A stretch of 40,266 nt of DNA from NCBI GenBank assembly GCA_018362935.1, contig JAHALQ010000013.1, forward strand, positions 1-40,266. Reading direction: 5' to 3'. The notes under the pieces are model-generated. The model was not told the origin of the DNA, did not search any database, and saw nothing but the letters and a program-made list of their open reading frames with translations. This document shows positions 17,339-25,023 of the stretch, piece after piece (position 1 is the stretch's first letter; the number at the start of each line of letters is the position of its first letter). Source of the DNA: Pseudomonadota bacterium. GTDB taxonomy: Bacteria; Pseudomonadota; Alphaproteobacteria; RF32; CAG-239. The position numbers and the translations under genes are program-made.

Positions 17339-20300
17339 ATGATGCCGATAGCTAATTACATAAATGAGATAAACAAACGTTTCAAGACAGGAATTTCCAG
17401 AGAGCATTCCTATCGCGGAGATTTGCAGACCCTTATTGAAACAATGGTATCGGGAGTTATTGCTACAAATGAGCCAGCTCGTATAAATTGCGGAGCACCG
17501 GATTATGTAATTACAAAAAAAGATATTCCCCTTGGATATATTGAAGCAAAAGATATTGATGATGATTTGGATAACAAAAATCATAAAGAACAATTTGACC
17601 GTTATCGTAATAGCTTAAACAACTTGATTATCACTAATTACCTTGAGTTTAGATTTTACCGTGATGGTGAAAAAGTTACAGCAATCCGTATTGGACATAT
17701 TGAAAATGGCAAAGTGGTTGCAAACCAAGAGAATTTTCAAACTTTTAATGATTTAATTGTTAGCTTTTGTGCACACAAAGGGCAAACCATTCGTTCCGCT
17801 TCAAAGTTGGCAAAAATGATGGCTGGTAAGGCACGGCTTTTGGCTGATATTATCAAAAAGGCTCTGGATGGTGATGATGATAATTATGATAATAAAACCT
17901 TACAACAACAACTGCAAGCCTTTCAAAAGATTTTGATTAGTGACATCACTAAAGAAGAATTCTCAGATGTTTATTCGCAAACTATTGCCTATGGTATGTT
18001 TGCCGGGCGTCTGAATGATAGCAGTTTGGGAAATTTTTCGAGAACAGAAGCTTGCGAATGTATCCCAAAATCTAATCCATTCTTGAGAAAACTGTTTGGC
18101 TATATTGCAGGACCAGACATTGACGACCGTATTAAATGGGTGGTAGATGATTTAGCTGATATATTTGTCGCGGTGGATTTGCATGATATTTTGAAAGATT
18201 TTGGTAAAGCAACCAAGACGCAAGACCCGATAATCCATTTTTATGAAACCTTTTTAAGCGAATATGACCCCAAACTTCGCAAAAGCAGAGGTGTTTGGTA
18301 TACGCCACAGCCAGTGGTTAACTTTATAGTGCGTGCGGTTGATGATATTCTCAAAGATGAGTTCGGCTTAGCTGATGGTTTGGCAGATATTTCAAAAATC
18401 AAAATAAAAATAAAAGATACTCAATATGGTAATGCAAAACGTGGTAAAAGTTCGGCAGAGATTGAAAAAGAAGTGCACCGAATACAGCTGTTAGATCCAG
18501 CAACTGGTACCGGAACGTTTTTAGCTGAGGTCATTCGTCAAATCCACGAAAAATTTATTCCTATGCAAGGAATGTGGCAAGGATATGTTGAAAACCACTT
18601 GTTGCAAAGATTGCATGGTTTCGAGCTTCTAATGGCTTCCTATGCAATGGCACATTTAAAACTTGATTTAATGTTGAAGGAAACCGGTTATAACAGCACT
18701 AAAAATGACCGCTTAAAAGTGTATTTAACCAATAGTTTGGAAGAACCTCATCCTGATACAAATACATTGTTTGCGACTTGGTTATCAGAAGAAGCCACTG
18801 AAGCCAATGAGGTTAAGCGAGATGTTCCTGTTATGGTCGTTCTTGGCAATCCGCCATATAGTGTGAGCAGCTCTAATAAAGGTGAATGGATTACAAATTT
18901 ATGTAATGATTACAAAAAAGAGCTAAATGAGCGTAATATTCAGCCATTGTCTGATGATTATATCAAATTTATCAGATATGGACAGTATTATGTTGATAAA
19001 AACGGTGAAGGTGTTTTAGCTTATATTTCAAACAATAGCTTTATTGATGGTATTATTCATCGTCAAATGAGGTACTCTTTATTAGAAACTTTTGATAAGA
19101 TATACATTATTGATTTACACGGCAACTCTAGGAAAAATGAAGTTTGTCCTGATGGTTCAAAAGATGAGAACATATTTGACATTATGCAAGGTGTCTCTAT
19201 CAATTTGTTTGTTAAAACCAACAAAAAGAGAAAAAATCAATTAGCTGAAGTTTATCATTATGACTTGTATGGTAAAAGAGAAAGTAAGTATGAATTTTTG
19301 TCAGAACATAGTTTAGATAATATAGATTTTAGTAAATTAGAAAATCATGCCCCTCATTATTTCTTTATAAAGAAAGATTTTGGATTATCAGTAAGATATG
19401 AAAATGGGTTTTCTGTAAATGATATATTTGTGCTAAAAAATATGGGTATAGCAACGGGAAATGATGAACAGTATGTATCGTATGATAAAAATGAGTTTTC
19501 AGAAGTAAATTTTAATAAAATTAGGAGATTTTATTATAGACCTTTTGATTTTAGGTATGTTTTATATGACACTGAAAAACTTCAAAGAGCAAGATTTAGA
19601 ATTATGAAACATTATTTGTATGATAACAGCAATTTAGGATTCAATGCAGTTAAACAATCAAAAGATAAAGGAATTGAATGTTTAATTACTCGTGATTTAG
19701 TTTGCAGAGATTCTATAACAAACCACACTTACACATTTCCTCTCTATCTCTACGAAGATATTGATAATTCGCGGCATCCGAATTTTGATAAAGAGCTTAT
19801 TCAAAAATTTGCAGATAATGTAAAACTTAAATTTGTTGCAGAAAAGTCAGATGAGGAAGGGACTTTTGCTCCTATAGATGTTTTGGATTATATTTATGCG
19901 GTTTTACATTCTCCCAAATATCGAGAGACATATAAAGAGTTTTTGAAAATTGATTTTCCGAAAGTCCCTTATCCGACAGATAAAACTAAATTTTGGGAAC
20001 TGGTTAAGCTTGGTTCGCAAATTCGCCAAATTCATTTGTTAGAAAGCGAGAAGCTCAATACAATATCAATCGGTTATCCAATAAGTGGTAATAATGTTGT
20101 CGAGAAACCAAAGTTTGATGATGGCAAAGTCTATATCAATGAAACGCAATATTTTGATAATGTTCCTGAAATTGCTTGGAACTTTTATATCGGCGGATAT
20201 CAACCGGCTCAAAAATGGCTTAAAGATCGTAAAAGTAAGGAACTTTCATTTGATGATATCCGCCATTATCAAAAAATTATCAATGCTTTGTATCTGACCA

Positions 20301-20341
20301 GCCAACTAATGTCGCAAATTGACGATATTGGCGTTATCTAG
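17339..20341 (+). CDS. Type IIG/ISP-like single-chain restriction-modification enzyme
   Basis: 1000 aa. Restriction and methylation activities appear combined in one chain. The N-terminus carries a PD-(D/E)XK nuclease: APDYVITKKDIPLGYIEAKD with D55, E69 and K71 as the likely catalytic set. A helical linker follows (about 150-330). The N6-adenine methyltransferase domain has motif I LLDPATGTGTF (about 385) and motif IV NPPY (about 504-507). Residues ~600-1000 contain the probable target recognition region (YYRPFDFRY, LNFIS-like segments) and the conserved end region PKYRETYKEFLKIDFPKVP (quoted in part). There is no helicase domain, so it is closer to type IIG/IIL enzymes than to full type ISP enzymes. 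It would cut foreign DNA lacking its methylation. No separate specificity or methylase gene is nearby. It is flanked by 16-bp direct repeats. Confidence 0.9.
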   Translation: MMPIANYINEINKRFKTGISREHSYRGDLQTLIETMVSGVIATNEPARINCGAPDYVITKKDIPLGYIEAKDIDDDLDNKNHKEQFDRYRNSLNNLIITNYLEFRFYRDGEKVTAIRIGHIENGKVVANQENFQTFNDLIVSFCAHKGQTIRSASKLAKMMAGKARLLADIIKKALDGDDDNYDNKTLQQQLQAFQKILISDITKEEFSDVYSQTIAYGMFAGRLNDSSLGNFSRTEACECIPKSNPFLRKLFGYIAGPDIDDRIKWVVDDLADIFVAVDLHDILKDFGKATKTQDPIIHFYETFLSEYDPKLRKSRGVWYTPQPVVNFIVRAVDDILKDEFGLADGLADISKIKIKIKDTQYGNAKRGKSSAEIEKEVHRIQLLDPATGTGTFLAEVIRQIHEKFIPMQGMWQGYVENHLLQRLHGFELLMASYAMAHLKLDLMLKETGYNSTKNDRLKVYLTNSLEEPHPDTNTLFATWLSEEATEANEVKRDVPVMVVLGNPPYSVSSSNKGEWITNLCNDYKKELNERNIQPLSDDYIKFIRYGQYYVDKNGEGVLAYISNNSFIDGIIHRQMRYSLLETFDKIYIIDLHGNSRKNEVCPDGSKDENIFDIMQGVSINLFVKTNKKRKNQLAEVYHYDLYGKRESKYEFLSEHSLDNIDFSKLENHAPHYFFIKKDFGLSVRYENGFSVNDIFVLKNMGIATGNDEQYVSYDKNEFSEVNFNKIRRFYYRPFDFRYVLYDTEKLQRARFRIMKHYLYDNSNLGFNAVKQSKDKGIECLITRDLVCRDSITNHTYTFPLYLYEDIDNSRHPNFDKELIQKFADNVKLKFVAEKSDEEGTFAPIDVLDYIYAVLHSPKYRETYKEFLKIDFPKVPYPTDKTKFWELVKLGSQIRQIHLLESEKLNTISIGYPISGNNVVEKPKFDDGKVYINETQYFDNVPEIAWNFYIGGYQPAQKWLKDRKSKELSFDDIRHYQKIINALYLTSQLMSQIDDIGVI

Positions 20342-20350
20342 CGAGGATGA

Positions 20351-20488
20351 AAATCATTAGTTACCAGCGAAGATTTAGGCGATTTTACAGTTGAAAGGAC
20401 TCAATCAGATGAAACGCCAGCTCTAGGAAAAGCACAAAATAAAATTAACGATACTTGGCACAAAGTTTATAAATCAATCTTTAATTAA
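20351..20488 (+). pseudogene. Short 3' gene remnant after the RM gene
   Basis: After a stop at 20348-20350 the frame is open for 45 codons and reads like the end of a protein (VTSEDLGDFTVERTQSD ... GKAQNKINDTWHKVYKSIFN), but it has no start codon or ribosome binding site. It is probably the cut-off end of a lost gene. The remainder up to 20699 has no gene; a weak CCTGTG/CACAGG hairpin at 20530-20551 followed by a T-rich stretch may end transcription of the RM gene. Confidence 0.35.
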
Positions 20489-20529
20489 AATTGTTTATTA
20501 ATCCCAATCTCGAAAATATAGAATCTCAG

Positions 20530-20562
20530 CCTGTGTTTATTTTTGCACAGGTTCAATTTTTC
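20530..20562 (+). terminator. Weak possible terminator after the RM gene
   Basis: A 6-bp stem CCTGTG/CACAGG with a 10-nt loop, followed by TTCAATTTTTC. The stem is short, so this is tentative. Confidence 0.35.
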
Positions 20563-20721
20563 TTGGTTTATGAGAGAAATTTTTCCCGAAACGAGTATCT
20601 AGCCGAGTGTTTATTAAGATATTGAAAAACAAAGATACTTGAAGAAATTAGTTCGGGTGTGCTTGAAAAAAGAGCCTCATTAAAAATATAACATTCGAAC
20701 TCAATATTTTTATTAAAAAAC

Positions 20722-20764
20722 AAGGACTTAAATTTCGATTTAAGTCCTTTGCACGTTGTGGCTG
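20722..20764. repeat. Right copy of hairpin-plus-16-bp direct repeat
   Basis: The perfect 12-bp inverted repeat AAGGACTTAAAT / ATTTAAGTCCTT with TTCG loop (20722-20749) runs straight into TTGCACGTTGTGGCTG (20749-20764), which is identical to 17145-17160. The pair encloses about 3.6 kb carrying the RM gene, so it may mark the ends of a cassette or an old recombination junction. Confidence 0.75.
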
Positions 20765-20878
20765 ACCAAGGTTTATGACCTTAGGAAAAAATATGAGCAG
20801 GAATTAGCGGAAATGTATCTTATTATTAACGGCATGGATGACGATTTACGGCAAATGATAACGGTAGAAAAAGGCTAG
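20756..20878 (+). pseudogene. Short gene-end remnant
   Basis: A frame beginning within the repeat (TTG 20756) encodes LTKVYDLRKKYEQELAEM and then NGMDDDLRQMITVEKG before TAG 20876-20878. It is coding-like (charged, helical) but has no ribosome binding site and begins inside the repeat, so it is most likely the 3' end of a gene fused to the repeat by recombination. Confidence 0.35.
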
Positions 20879-20926
20879 TGCTCAATATTTTTATTATATA
20901 ACCAACATCAGAAGGAAATAATAAAA

Positions 20927-21184
20927 ATGATTAAGGACTTTTATATTTGTCTGGACAATACGGCATTAAATTATGCGCTGAAGCATTTCAGCAATCCGTT
21001 TACGCGAATAATGCGTTGCTATACAGGCTTGGAAGTTGAAATGATTGTCAAAACAATGGAATCAAACAAAAGCAAAAATTTCTATACGCTCCGGGCAATG
21101 CAAAATAAGATACTAAAGGCTACGATTAAAAATCTTGAAGTACTAGGAGCTGTTTTTGAACGAGCAGATAACTCTACATCATAA
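20927..21184 (+). CDS. Hypothetical 85-aa protein
   Basis: It starts at ATG 20927, with GAAGGAAA about 10 bp upstream. It is a small soluble protein with a hydrophobic, Asn- and Leu-rich N-terminal half (FYICLDNTALNYALKHFSNPF, quoted in part) and a basic helical C-terminal half. There are no recognised motifs. It lies 86 bp upstream of the GHKL-nuclease gene on the same strand and could be an accessory or regulatory partner, but it may also be independent cargo. The gap to 21271 is AT-rich and carries the AAAGGAGAG ribosome binding site of the next gene. Confidence 0.6.
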   Translation: MIKDFYICLDNTALNYALKHFSNPFTRIMRCYTGLEVEMIVKTMESNKSKNFYTLRAMQNKILKATIKNLEVLGAVFERADNSTS

Positions 21185-21270
21185 ATAATTTAATTATTAA
21201 AAAAATGTTAATAGTGTTTGCAAAATATGTTTTTAGGCTTTAACCTGATTTATTATAAAGGAGAGTCGGT

Positions 21271-23484
21271 ATGCCTATAAGAAAACAAACCATTGGTATT
21301 AAGGAATCTTTTAATATTGTTGGAAAATCTTCGAATCCAATGGCCCCATTAAGTGAGGCTGTAATGAATTCTCTTGATTCAATTGAAAAAAGAAAAACAG
21401 AGGGTGATAGTTTCAATCCTGAAATTGGCATTTCATTATTTTTTCAGGTTTCTAAAGATTTGTTAGGGAATACCAATATAAGTATAGCATCATGCGAAGT
21501 TGAAGATAATGGGAAAGGCTTTACTACAGAAAATTATGAAAGATTTTTACGATTGGGAGATAAAAGTAAAAATTTAAATAATAGGGGTACTGGTAAAATA
21601 CAAATTTTCCACCGTTTTGAAAGTATGGAAATAAGCAGCATATTTAGAGAGGATGGCAAAAAATGGCGTCGTGAAGCTTCTTATAGCATAAATGATAATG
21701 AGGAAAATAAGGTTGAAGAAATAGAAGAAGATATAGAACAAAAAACAACCGTCAAATTAAGTAGATTTTATGGCAATGATGAGGAAAAACAATATTTAAA
21801 TAATTTTAGCTCGAATTGTGTTAATTTAAAAAGAGAATTTATTCGATTATTGTTATTACGCTTATATTCGGAGAAAGACTCAGGACTTTTAATAAAGCTC
21901 AAAGTCTATATAGATAATGAATTGAAAGCTCAAGATGAAATTTGTTCCACAGATATTCCGGAGCCTGATAAAGAAGAAAAAGTTAAGATTAATACGGTAA
22001 GACTTGCAGATATAAAAAATAATTCTGATTCAAATAGCAATATTGAATGGGATATCGTTAATAGCGATAATGAATTATGCGTTCGACGTTTTAAATTATC
22101 TGTTGATGATATAGATGAGAATGGTGTCTTTTTGTGTAGTAAAAATGTACAGGTTAAAAAATTTCCATTTTCCATTTTAAGAAAAAATACAAATTTTGAT
22201 GGTTATCGCTATATTACAAGTGTAAGCGGAAGCATTTTAGATGATGAAAGAAACGTTAATCAATCAATAGATGGTTTTACTTTTCCCTTAAAAAAAGATG
22301 TAGAAAATAATATCAAGCAAGGTGATTTATTTACTCGAGGTAATGAATATATATTTTTTGATGAAATTAAAGAAAAAGTTGGAAATCAGCTGGAAAATAT
22401 GTACTCAGATGTAAAAAGCTTAAAAGAAGAAAAAAATAAAAGTGTTCAAGAAATTGCCGCTAAATACGGAATTTCAGAAGATGTGATTTCTAAAACCAAA
22501 ATAGGTTTGAATGATTCCGATGAAGATATAACAAAGAAATTATTTGAAGTACAAGCAAAACAGCTAGCAGAACAAAGTATTACTATTCAAAATACATATG
22601 AAGAACTTGTTGAATTGGAAACAAAGGAATTTGATCCGTCTGATGAGGAATATGAAACGAAATTCAGAGAAACTTCAAGGAAACTTTTAGATTTAATACC
22701 TCAGCAAAATAAAGATGAGTTAGCAAGATATGTAATTAGAAGAGATATGGTTGTACGGTTACTTAAGTTGGCATTAAAAAATGAATTGGTAAAACAGTTG
22801 GAGTGGAAGAAGAAAAAAGCAGCAGGAGAAACTGTACGGGAAGACCAGGAAGGCTTAATACATGATATTATTTTTAAACGAAAATCCATAAATGGCCCAA
22901 ATGACCTTTGGATATTAAATGAAGAATTTGTTCATTTTAATGGATGTTCTGATATTCCTTTAAACGAGATTGAGTGTAAAGGAGAAAAGCTAATTAGGGA
23001 AGATATAAATATTGAAGATGCCTTCACCAGTGTTGGATTGGATATTGGACATAGGTTGGAAAAACGACCAGATATTTTCTTATTTCCCGAGGAAGGAAAA
23101 TGTATATTAATAGAATTTAAAGCCCCCGGTGTTGATGTAAGTTTGCATTTAGACCAGCTTCCTAAATACGCTAAACTTATCGCTAATTACTCAAAAAAGA
23201 AAATTACACAATTTTATGGCTATTTAATCGGAGAGAACATTAATAGATTAGATATTCCGGATCGTTATAATAGAGCAGTATATAGTGGCTATTGGTTTAA
23301 TCCGAGTGAGACTATCAAAGATTTAGAGACAGATTTTCCTATAGCTGATTTGTATCAGGAAATTATTCCTTTTTCTACTATAGGTACAAGGGCTGAAATG
23401 CGTAACAGAAGTTTTGCAGAAAAGTTGGGCATTGAAGTTAACGAATTAGGTTCTGACAATAAAATAAAAAATCTTGAAATCTAG
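21271..23484 (+). CDS. GHKL (Bergerat-fold) ATPase fused to a C-terminal PD-(D/E)XK nuclease
   Basis: 737 aa. The N-terminal domain has GHKL ATPase motifs: N-box PLSEAVMNSLDSIEKR (E29, N33, D36), G1 box VEDNGKGF (D79, G81, G83) and a glycine-rich RGTGK (105-109). This is the fold of MutL, Hsp90 and gyrase B. A middle region has long charged helices (about 370-500). A conserved-looking segment LIHDIIFKRKS ... DLWILNEEFVHFNG (about 525-555) precedes the C-terminal nuclease, whose active site reads RPDIFLF(x)nILIEFKAP with D601, E615 and K617. Combining an ATP-driven clamp-like domain with a DNase fits an anti-phage or DNA-surveillance effector. The position, next to an RM enzyme and a recombinase in a mobile region, supports that. 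I cannot match it to a named defence system. The ribosome binding site AAGGAGAG supports the start. Confidence 0.8.
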   Translation: MPIRKQTIGIKESFNIVGKSSNPMAPLSEAVMNSLDSIEKRKTEGDSFNPEIGISLFFQVSKDLLGNTNISIASCEVEDNGKGFTTENYERFLRLGDKSKNLNNRGTGKIQIFHRFESMEISSIFREDGKKWRREASYSINDNEENKVEEIEEDIEQKTTVKLSRFYGNDEEKQYLNNFSSNCVNLKREFIRLLLLRLYSEKDSGLLIKLKVYIDNELKAQDEICSTDIPEPDKEEKVKINTVRLADIKNNSDSNSNIEWDIVNSDNELCVRRFKLSVDDIDENGVFLCSKNVQVKKFPFSILRKNTNFDGYRYITSVSGSILDDERNVNQSIDGFTFPLKKDVENNIKQGDLFTRGNEYIFFDEIKEKVGNQLENMYSDVKSLKEEKNKSVQEIAAKYGISEDVISKTKIGLNDSDEDITKKLFEVQAKQLAEQSITIQNTYEELVELETKEFDPSDEEYETKFRETSRKLLDLIPQQNKDELARYVIRRDMVVRLLKLALKNELVKQLEWKKKKAAGETVREDQEGLIHDIIFKRKSINGPNDLWILNEEFVHFNGCSDIPLNEIECKGEKLIREDINIEDAFTSVGLDIGHRLEKRPDIFLFPEEGKCILIEFKAPGVDVSLHLDQLPKYAKLIANYSKKKITQFYGYLIGENINRLDIPDRYNRAVYSGYWFNPSETIKDLETDFPIADLYQEIIPFSTIGTRAEMRNRSFAEKLGIEVNELGSDNKIKNLEI

Positions 23485-24080
23485 ACCATCTCTACTATTT
23501 TCTTCTGCGCATCGGTGTTGTATTCAATATAGCGTTGGGTGGTGGCAAGGGTGGAATGTCCGGCCAGCATGCGGATGTCGTTTAAGGTTCCGCCGGCAAG
23601 ACTGATGTTTTTAGCGGCGGTGGTAATGAAGGTTCTGCGGCCGCTATGCGAGGAACAACCTTCAAAACCGATTTCTTTATATAAATTATAAAAGAAATTA
23701 ACGATTGCCTGCGGACTGGTCTTATTGTTACGTTCTGTCGTAATAATCCGATTTGTCAAAACAAAATGCTCATCCTTCTGCTGTTCGGCTAGAAGTTCCG
23801 CCAATAAAACTGCCAAATCTTTATGCAGAGGAATAACTCGGCCGGATTGCTTGCCCTTGGATGCCTTATTAATAAGGTTAATTTCACGGATTAATTGTCC
23901 TTGCGAGTCGCAAACCATCAACCAGCTTAGATTCGCAATTTCCTTTGCCCGCAATCCGGCCTTGTAACTGAGCATAAAAATAATTTTATTGCGGAGCGGA
24001 TATCTCGTCCGTTCCAAATAGCTTAATGCCAGTTCCTGCTGTTTCGGTGTAAGAATTTTTGCCTGTTTATTAAGTGCCAT
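23481..24080 (-). CDS. Tyrosine recombinase/integrase, short form
   Basis: 199 aa, a catalytic domain without the usual N-terminal core-binding (SAM-like) domain. The catalytic set is present: R44 (AGLRAKEI), a beta-hairpin lysine near 76, H145-x-x-R148 (HSGRRTF), H175 (LAGHSTLATT) and the nucleophile Y184. It is convergent with the GHKL-nuclease gene and overlaps its end by 4 bp. Upstream of its start lie four copies of ACTCATTATA in two inverted pairs, probably binding sites for this recombinase or its repressor. It may act in integration, inversion or resolution of part of the element. Lack of the N-terminal domain resembles small phage- or plasmid-borne recombinases. Confidence 0.88.
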   Translation of the reverse strand: MALNKQAKILTPKQQELALSYLERTRYPLRNKIIFMLSYKAGLRAKEIANLSWLMVCDSQGQLIREINLINKASKGKQSGRVIPLHKDLAVLLAELLAEQQKDEHFVLTNRIITTERNNKTSPQAIVNFFYNLYKEIGFEGCSSHSGRRTFITTAAKNISLAGGTLNDIRMLAGHSTLATTQRYIEYNTDAQKKIVEMV

Positions 24081-24090
24081 TTTATCCTTA

Positions 24091-24213
24091 ACTCATTATA
24101 TTATTGAATCTATGTAATAAATTATAATGAGTATAAAATAAAAGTCCAGGCTCAAAGTCTTGCAATGCTTGAAAAATAAGGACTCATTATAAAAAATATA
24201 TTATATAATGAGT
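24091..24213. promoter_or_regulatory. Two inverted pairs of ACTCATTATA next to the recombinase
   Basis: Pair 1: ACTCATTATA 24091-24100 and TATAATGAGT 24123-24132, with 22 bp between. Pair 2: 24182-24191 and 24204-24213, with 12 bp between. All four 10-mers are identical. The first begins 10 bp upstream of the recombinase start codon, so it lies in its promoter or leader. They could be recombinase core or arm sites or operator sites. Confidence 0.7.
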
Positions 24214-24241
24214 TGATAAATTTGAATATTAAAAAAACTCT

Positions 24242-24271
24242 TTGACTTTTTTTCCCAGTTTAACCTAATAT
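24242..24271 (+). promoter_or_regulatory. Sigma70-type promoter of the structured leader
   Basis: TTGACT (24242-24247), an 18-bp spacer and TAATAT (24266-24271) predict a start near 24279. The transcript would enter the structured leader and, beyond its terminator, the two genes at 24508 and 25024. Confidence 0.6.
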
Positions 24272-24392
24272 AGAGCTGGTTCGATTGTCGGACTGGGGCG
24301 TAGTAACCTCTTCACTATACGGTCTGAGATTTTAGAAGGCAGACCGAAATCAAAAACACTTCTTCCGGTTTTTATGACCGGGAGATGATGTT

Positions 24393-24431
24393 ATGTCCAA
24401 GCATTTTGCCAAAAGCATCATGCTGTTATAG
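24393..24431 (+). CDS. Putative 12-aa leader peptide
   Basis: ATG 24393 to TAG 24429-24431 encodes MSKHFAKSIMLL. The GGGAG at 24380-24384 is a well-spaced ribosome binding site and is exactly the part hidden in the 9-bp helix with 24444-24452. Translation of this ORF and formation of that helix should therefore exclude each other. It may be a leader peptide whose translation sets the fold of the downstream terminator. Real translation is unproven. Confidence 0.4.
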   Translation: MSKHFAKSIMLL

Positions 24432-24449
24432 TGCAGTTACTAACTCCCG

Positions 24450-24479
24450 GTCGCCCGAAACTGTGGCGACTTTTATTTT
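24450..24479 (+). terminator. Intrinsic terminator at the end of the leader
   Basis: GTCGCC / GGCGAC with a 9-nt loop followed by TTTTATTTT. It lies 29 bp before the first downstream gene, so expression of that gene from the upstream promoter requires read-through. Confidence 0.75.
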
Positions 24480-24507
24480 GTTAAAATTAGAAAAAGGGAG
24501 AAACTAA

Positions 24508-25008
24508 ATGGAAAAACTAAAATATCTTTGGCATAAATTTCTTTATTTTAGTGGGATAATGGTAATAGTAATTGCTGTATATGGCTCTTATAAAAATCAA
24601 TACGGATTTGAAATTCCAGAATCTAATTATATTTCCGCATGTGACGGTAAAGAGGTTGTGTCCAGTATTAAAACACAATGTACAAAAATGGATGGTGTAA
24701 GGAATGATAAGCCAATTTATGCGGAGATAATAACCGATGTTTATTCAATAAGAGATATCTATAAAACGACTGTCTACAGAAGGTTTTGCTTTCCCAAAGG
24801 AACCAGAAGTGTCCAGTTTGTTTTAAGAGAGTTTATTGAAGATGCCAATAATGGAGATAAACAAAGAGTAGAAATCGGAGACGATTTAGATTTAGAAGCA
24901 ACGAGTTGCGCAGGTATTGAAGCTTTATTTTGGGATGTTGATGGCAAAGCAAAAAATGGCGTCATGTATTATCGAATGACTGATAATGGTGTTGAAGATT
25001 ATGAATAA
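24508..25008 (+). CDS. Unknown membrane-anchored protein
   Basis: 166 aa, with a strong ribosome binding site (AAAAAGGGAG). One N-terminal membrane helix (about residues 12-27) is followed by an extracytoplasmic domain with four cysteines (ACDG, TQCTK, FCFPKG, SCAGIE), possibly two disulphides. I do not recognise the family. It is followed after 15 bp by a lipoprotein gene, with which it probably forms a two-gene operon downstream of the attenuator-like leader. The pair might alter the cell envelope, for instance in exclusion of superinfecting phage, but there is no direct evidence. Confidence 0.7.
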   Translation: MEKLKYLWHKFLYFSGIMVIVIAVYGSYKNQYGFEIPESNYISACDGKEVVSSIKTQCTKMDGVRNDKPIYAEIITDVYSIRDIYKTTVYRRFCFPKGTRSVQFVLREFIEDANNGDKQRVEIGDDLDLEATSCAGIEALFWDVDGKAKNGVMYYRMTDNGVEDYE

Positions 25009-25023
25009 TTTCGGGAGCGAGCC

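Larger units (their letters stand above)
20700..20896. repeat. 16-bp direct repeat pair CTCAATATTTTTATTA
   Basis: The 16-mer occurs at 20700-20715 and again at 20881-20896, bracketing the right hairpin repeat and the gene remnant at 20756-20878. This suggests that a ~165-bp segment was inserted or duplicated there. Both copies are AT-rich, so some chance similarity is possible. Confidence 0.55.
24279..24479 (+). ncRNA. Structured leader RNA with attenuator-like alternative hairpins
   Basis: A hairpin GGTCTG/CAGACC lies at 24321-24345. It is followed by four segments that can pair in mutually exclusive ways: CCGGT (24365-24369) with ACCGG (24377-24381); GACCGGGAG (24376-24384) with CTCCCGGTC (24444-24452), a perfect 9-bp helix; and GTCGCC (24450-24455) with GGCGAC (24465-24470) followed by TTTTATTTT, an intrinsic terminator. 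An inner ATGATG/CATCAT helix (24385-24390, 24416-24421) lies within the second. This 1:2, 2:3, 3:4 layout is that of a transcription attenuator. The same RNA could instead be a free small RNA ending at the terminator, for example a phage-type antisense regulator. No pairing has been computed, only read by eye. Confidence 0.6.

Noticed and set aside
17204..17593. Minus-strand open frame over the start of the RM gene
   Set aside because: It lies antisense to the nuclease domain of the type IIG gene, is Ile/Asn-rich by base composition and has no motif.
17145..20764. The 16-bp repeats as integron attC sites
   Set aside because: The GTTGTGG core does not fit the GTTRRRY consensus, and no integron integrase is present.
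24279..24479. Retron msr-msd RNA
   Set aside because: There is a structured RNA but no reverse transcriptase gene in the window; the layout fits an attenuator better.
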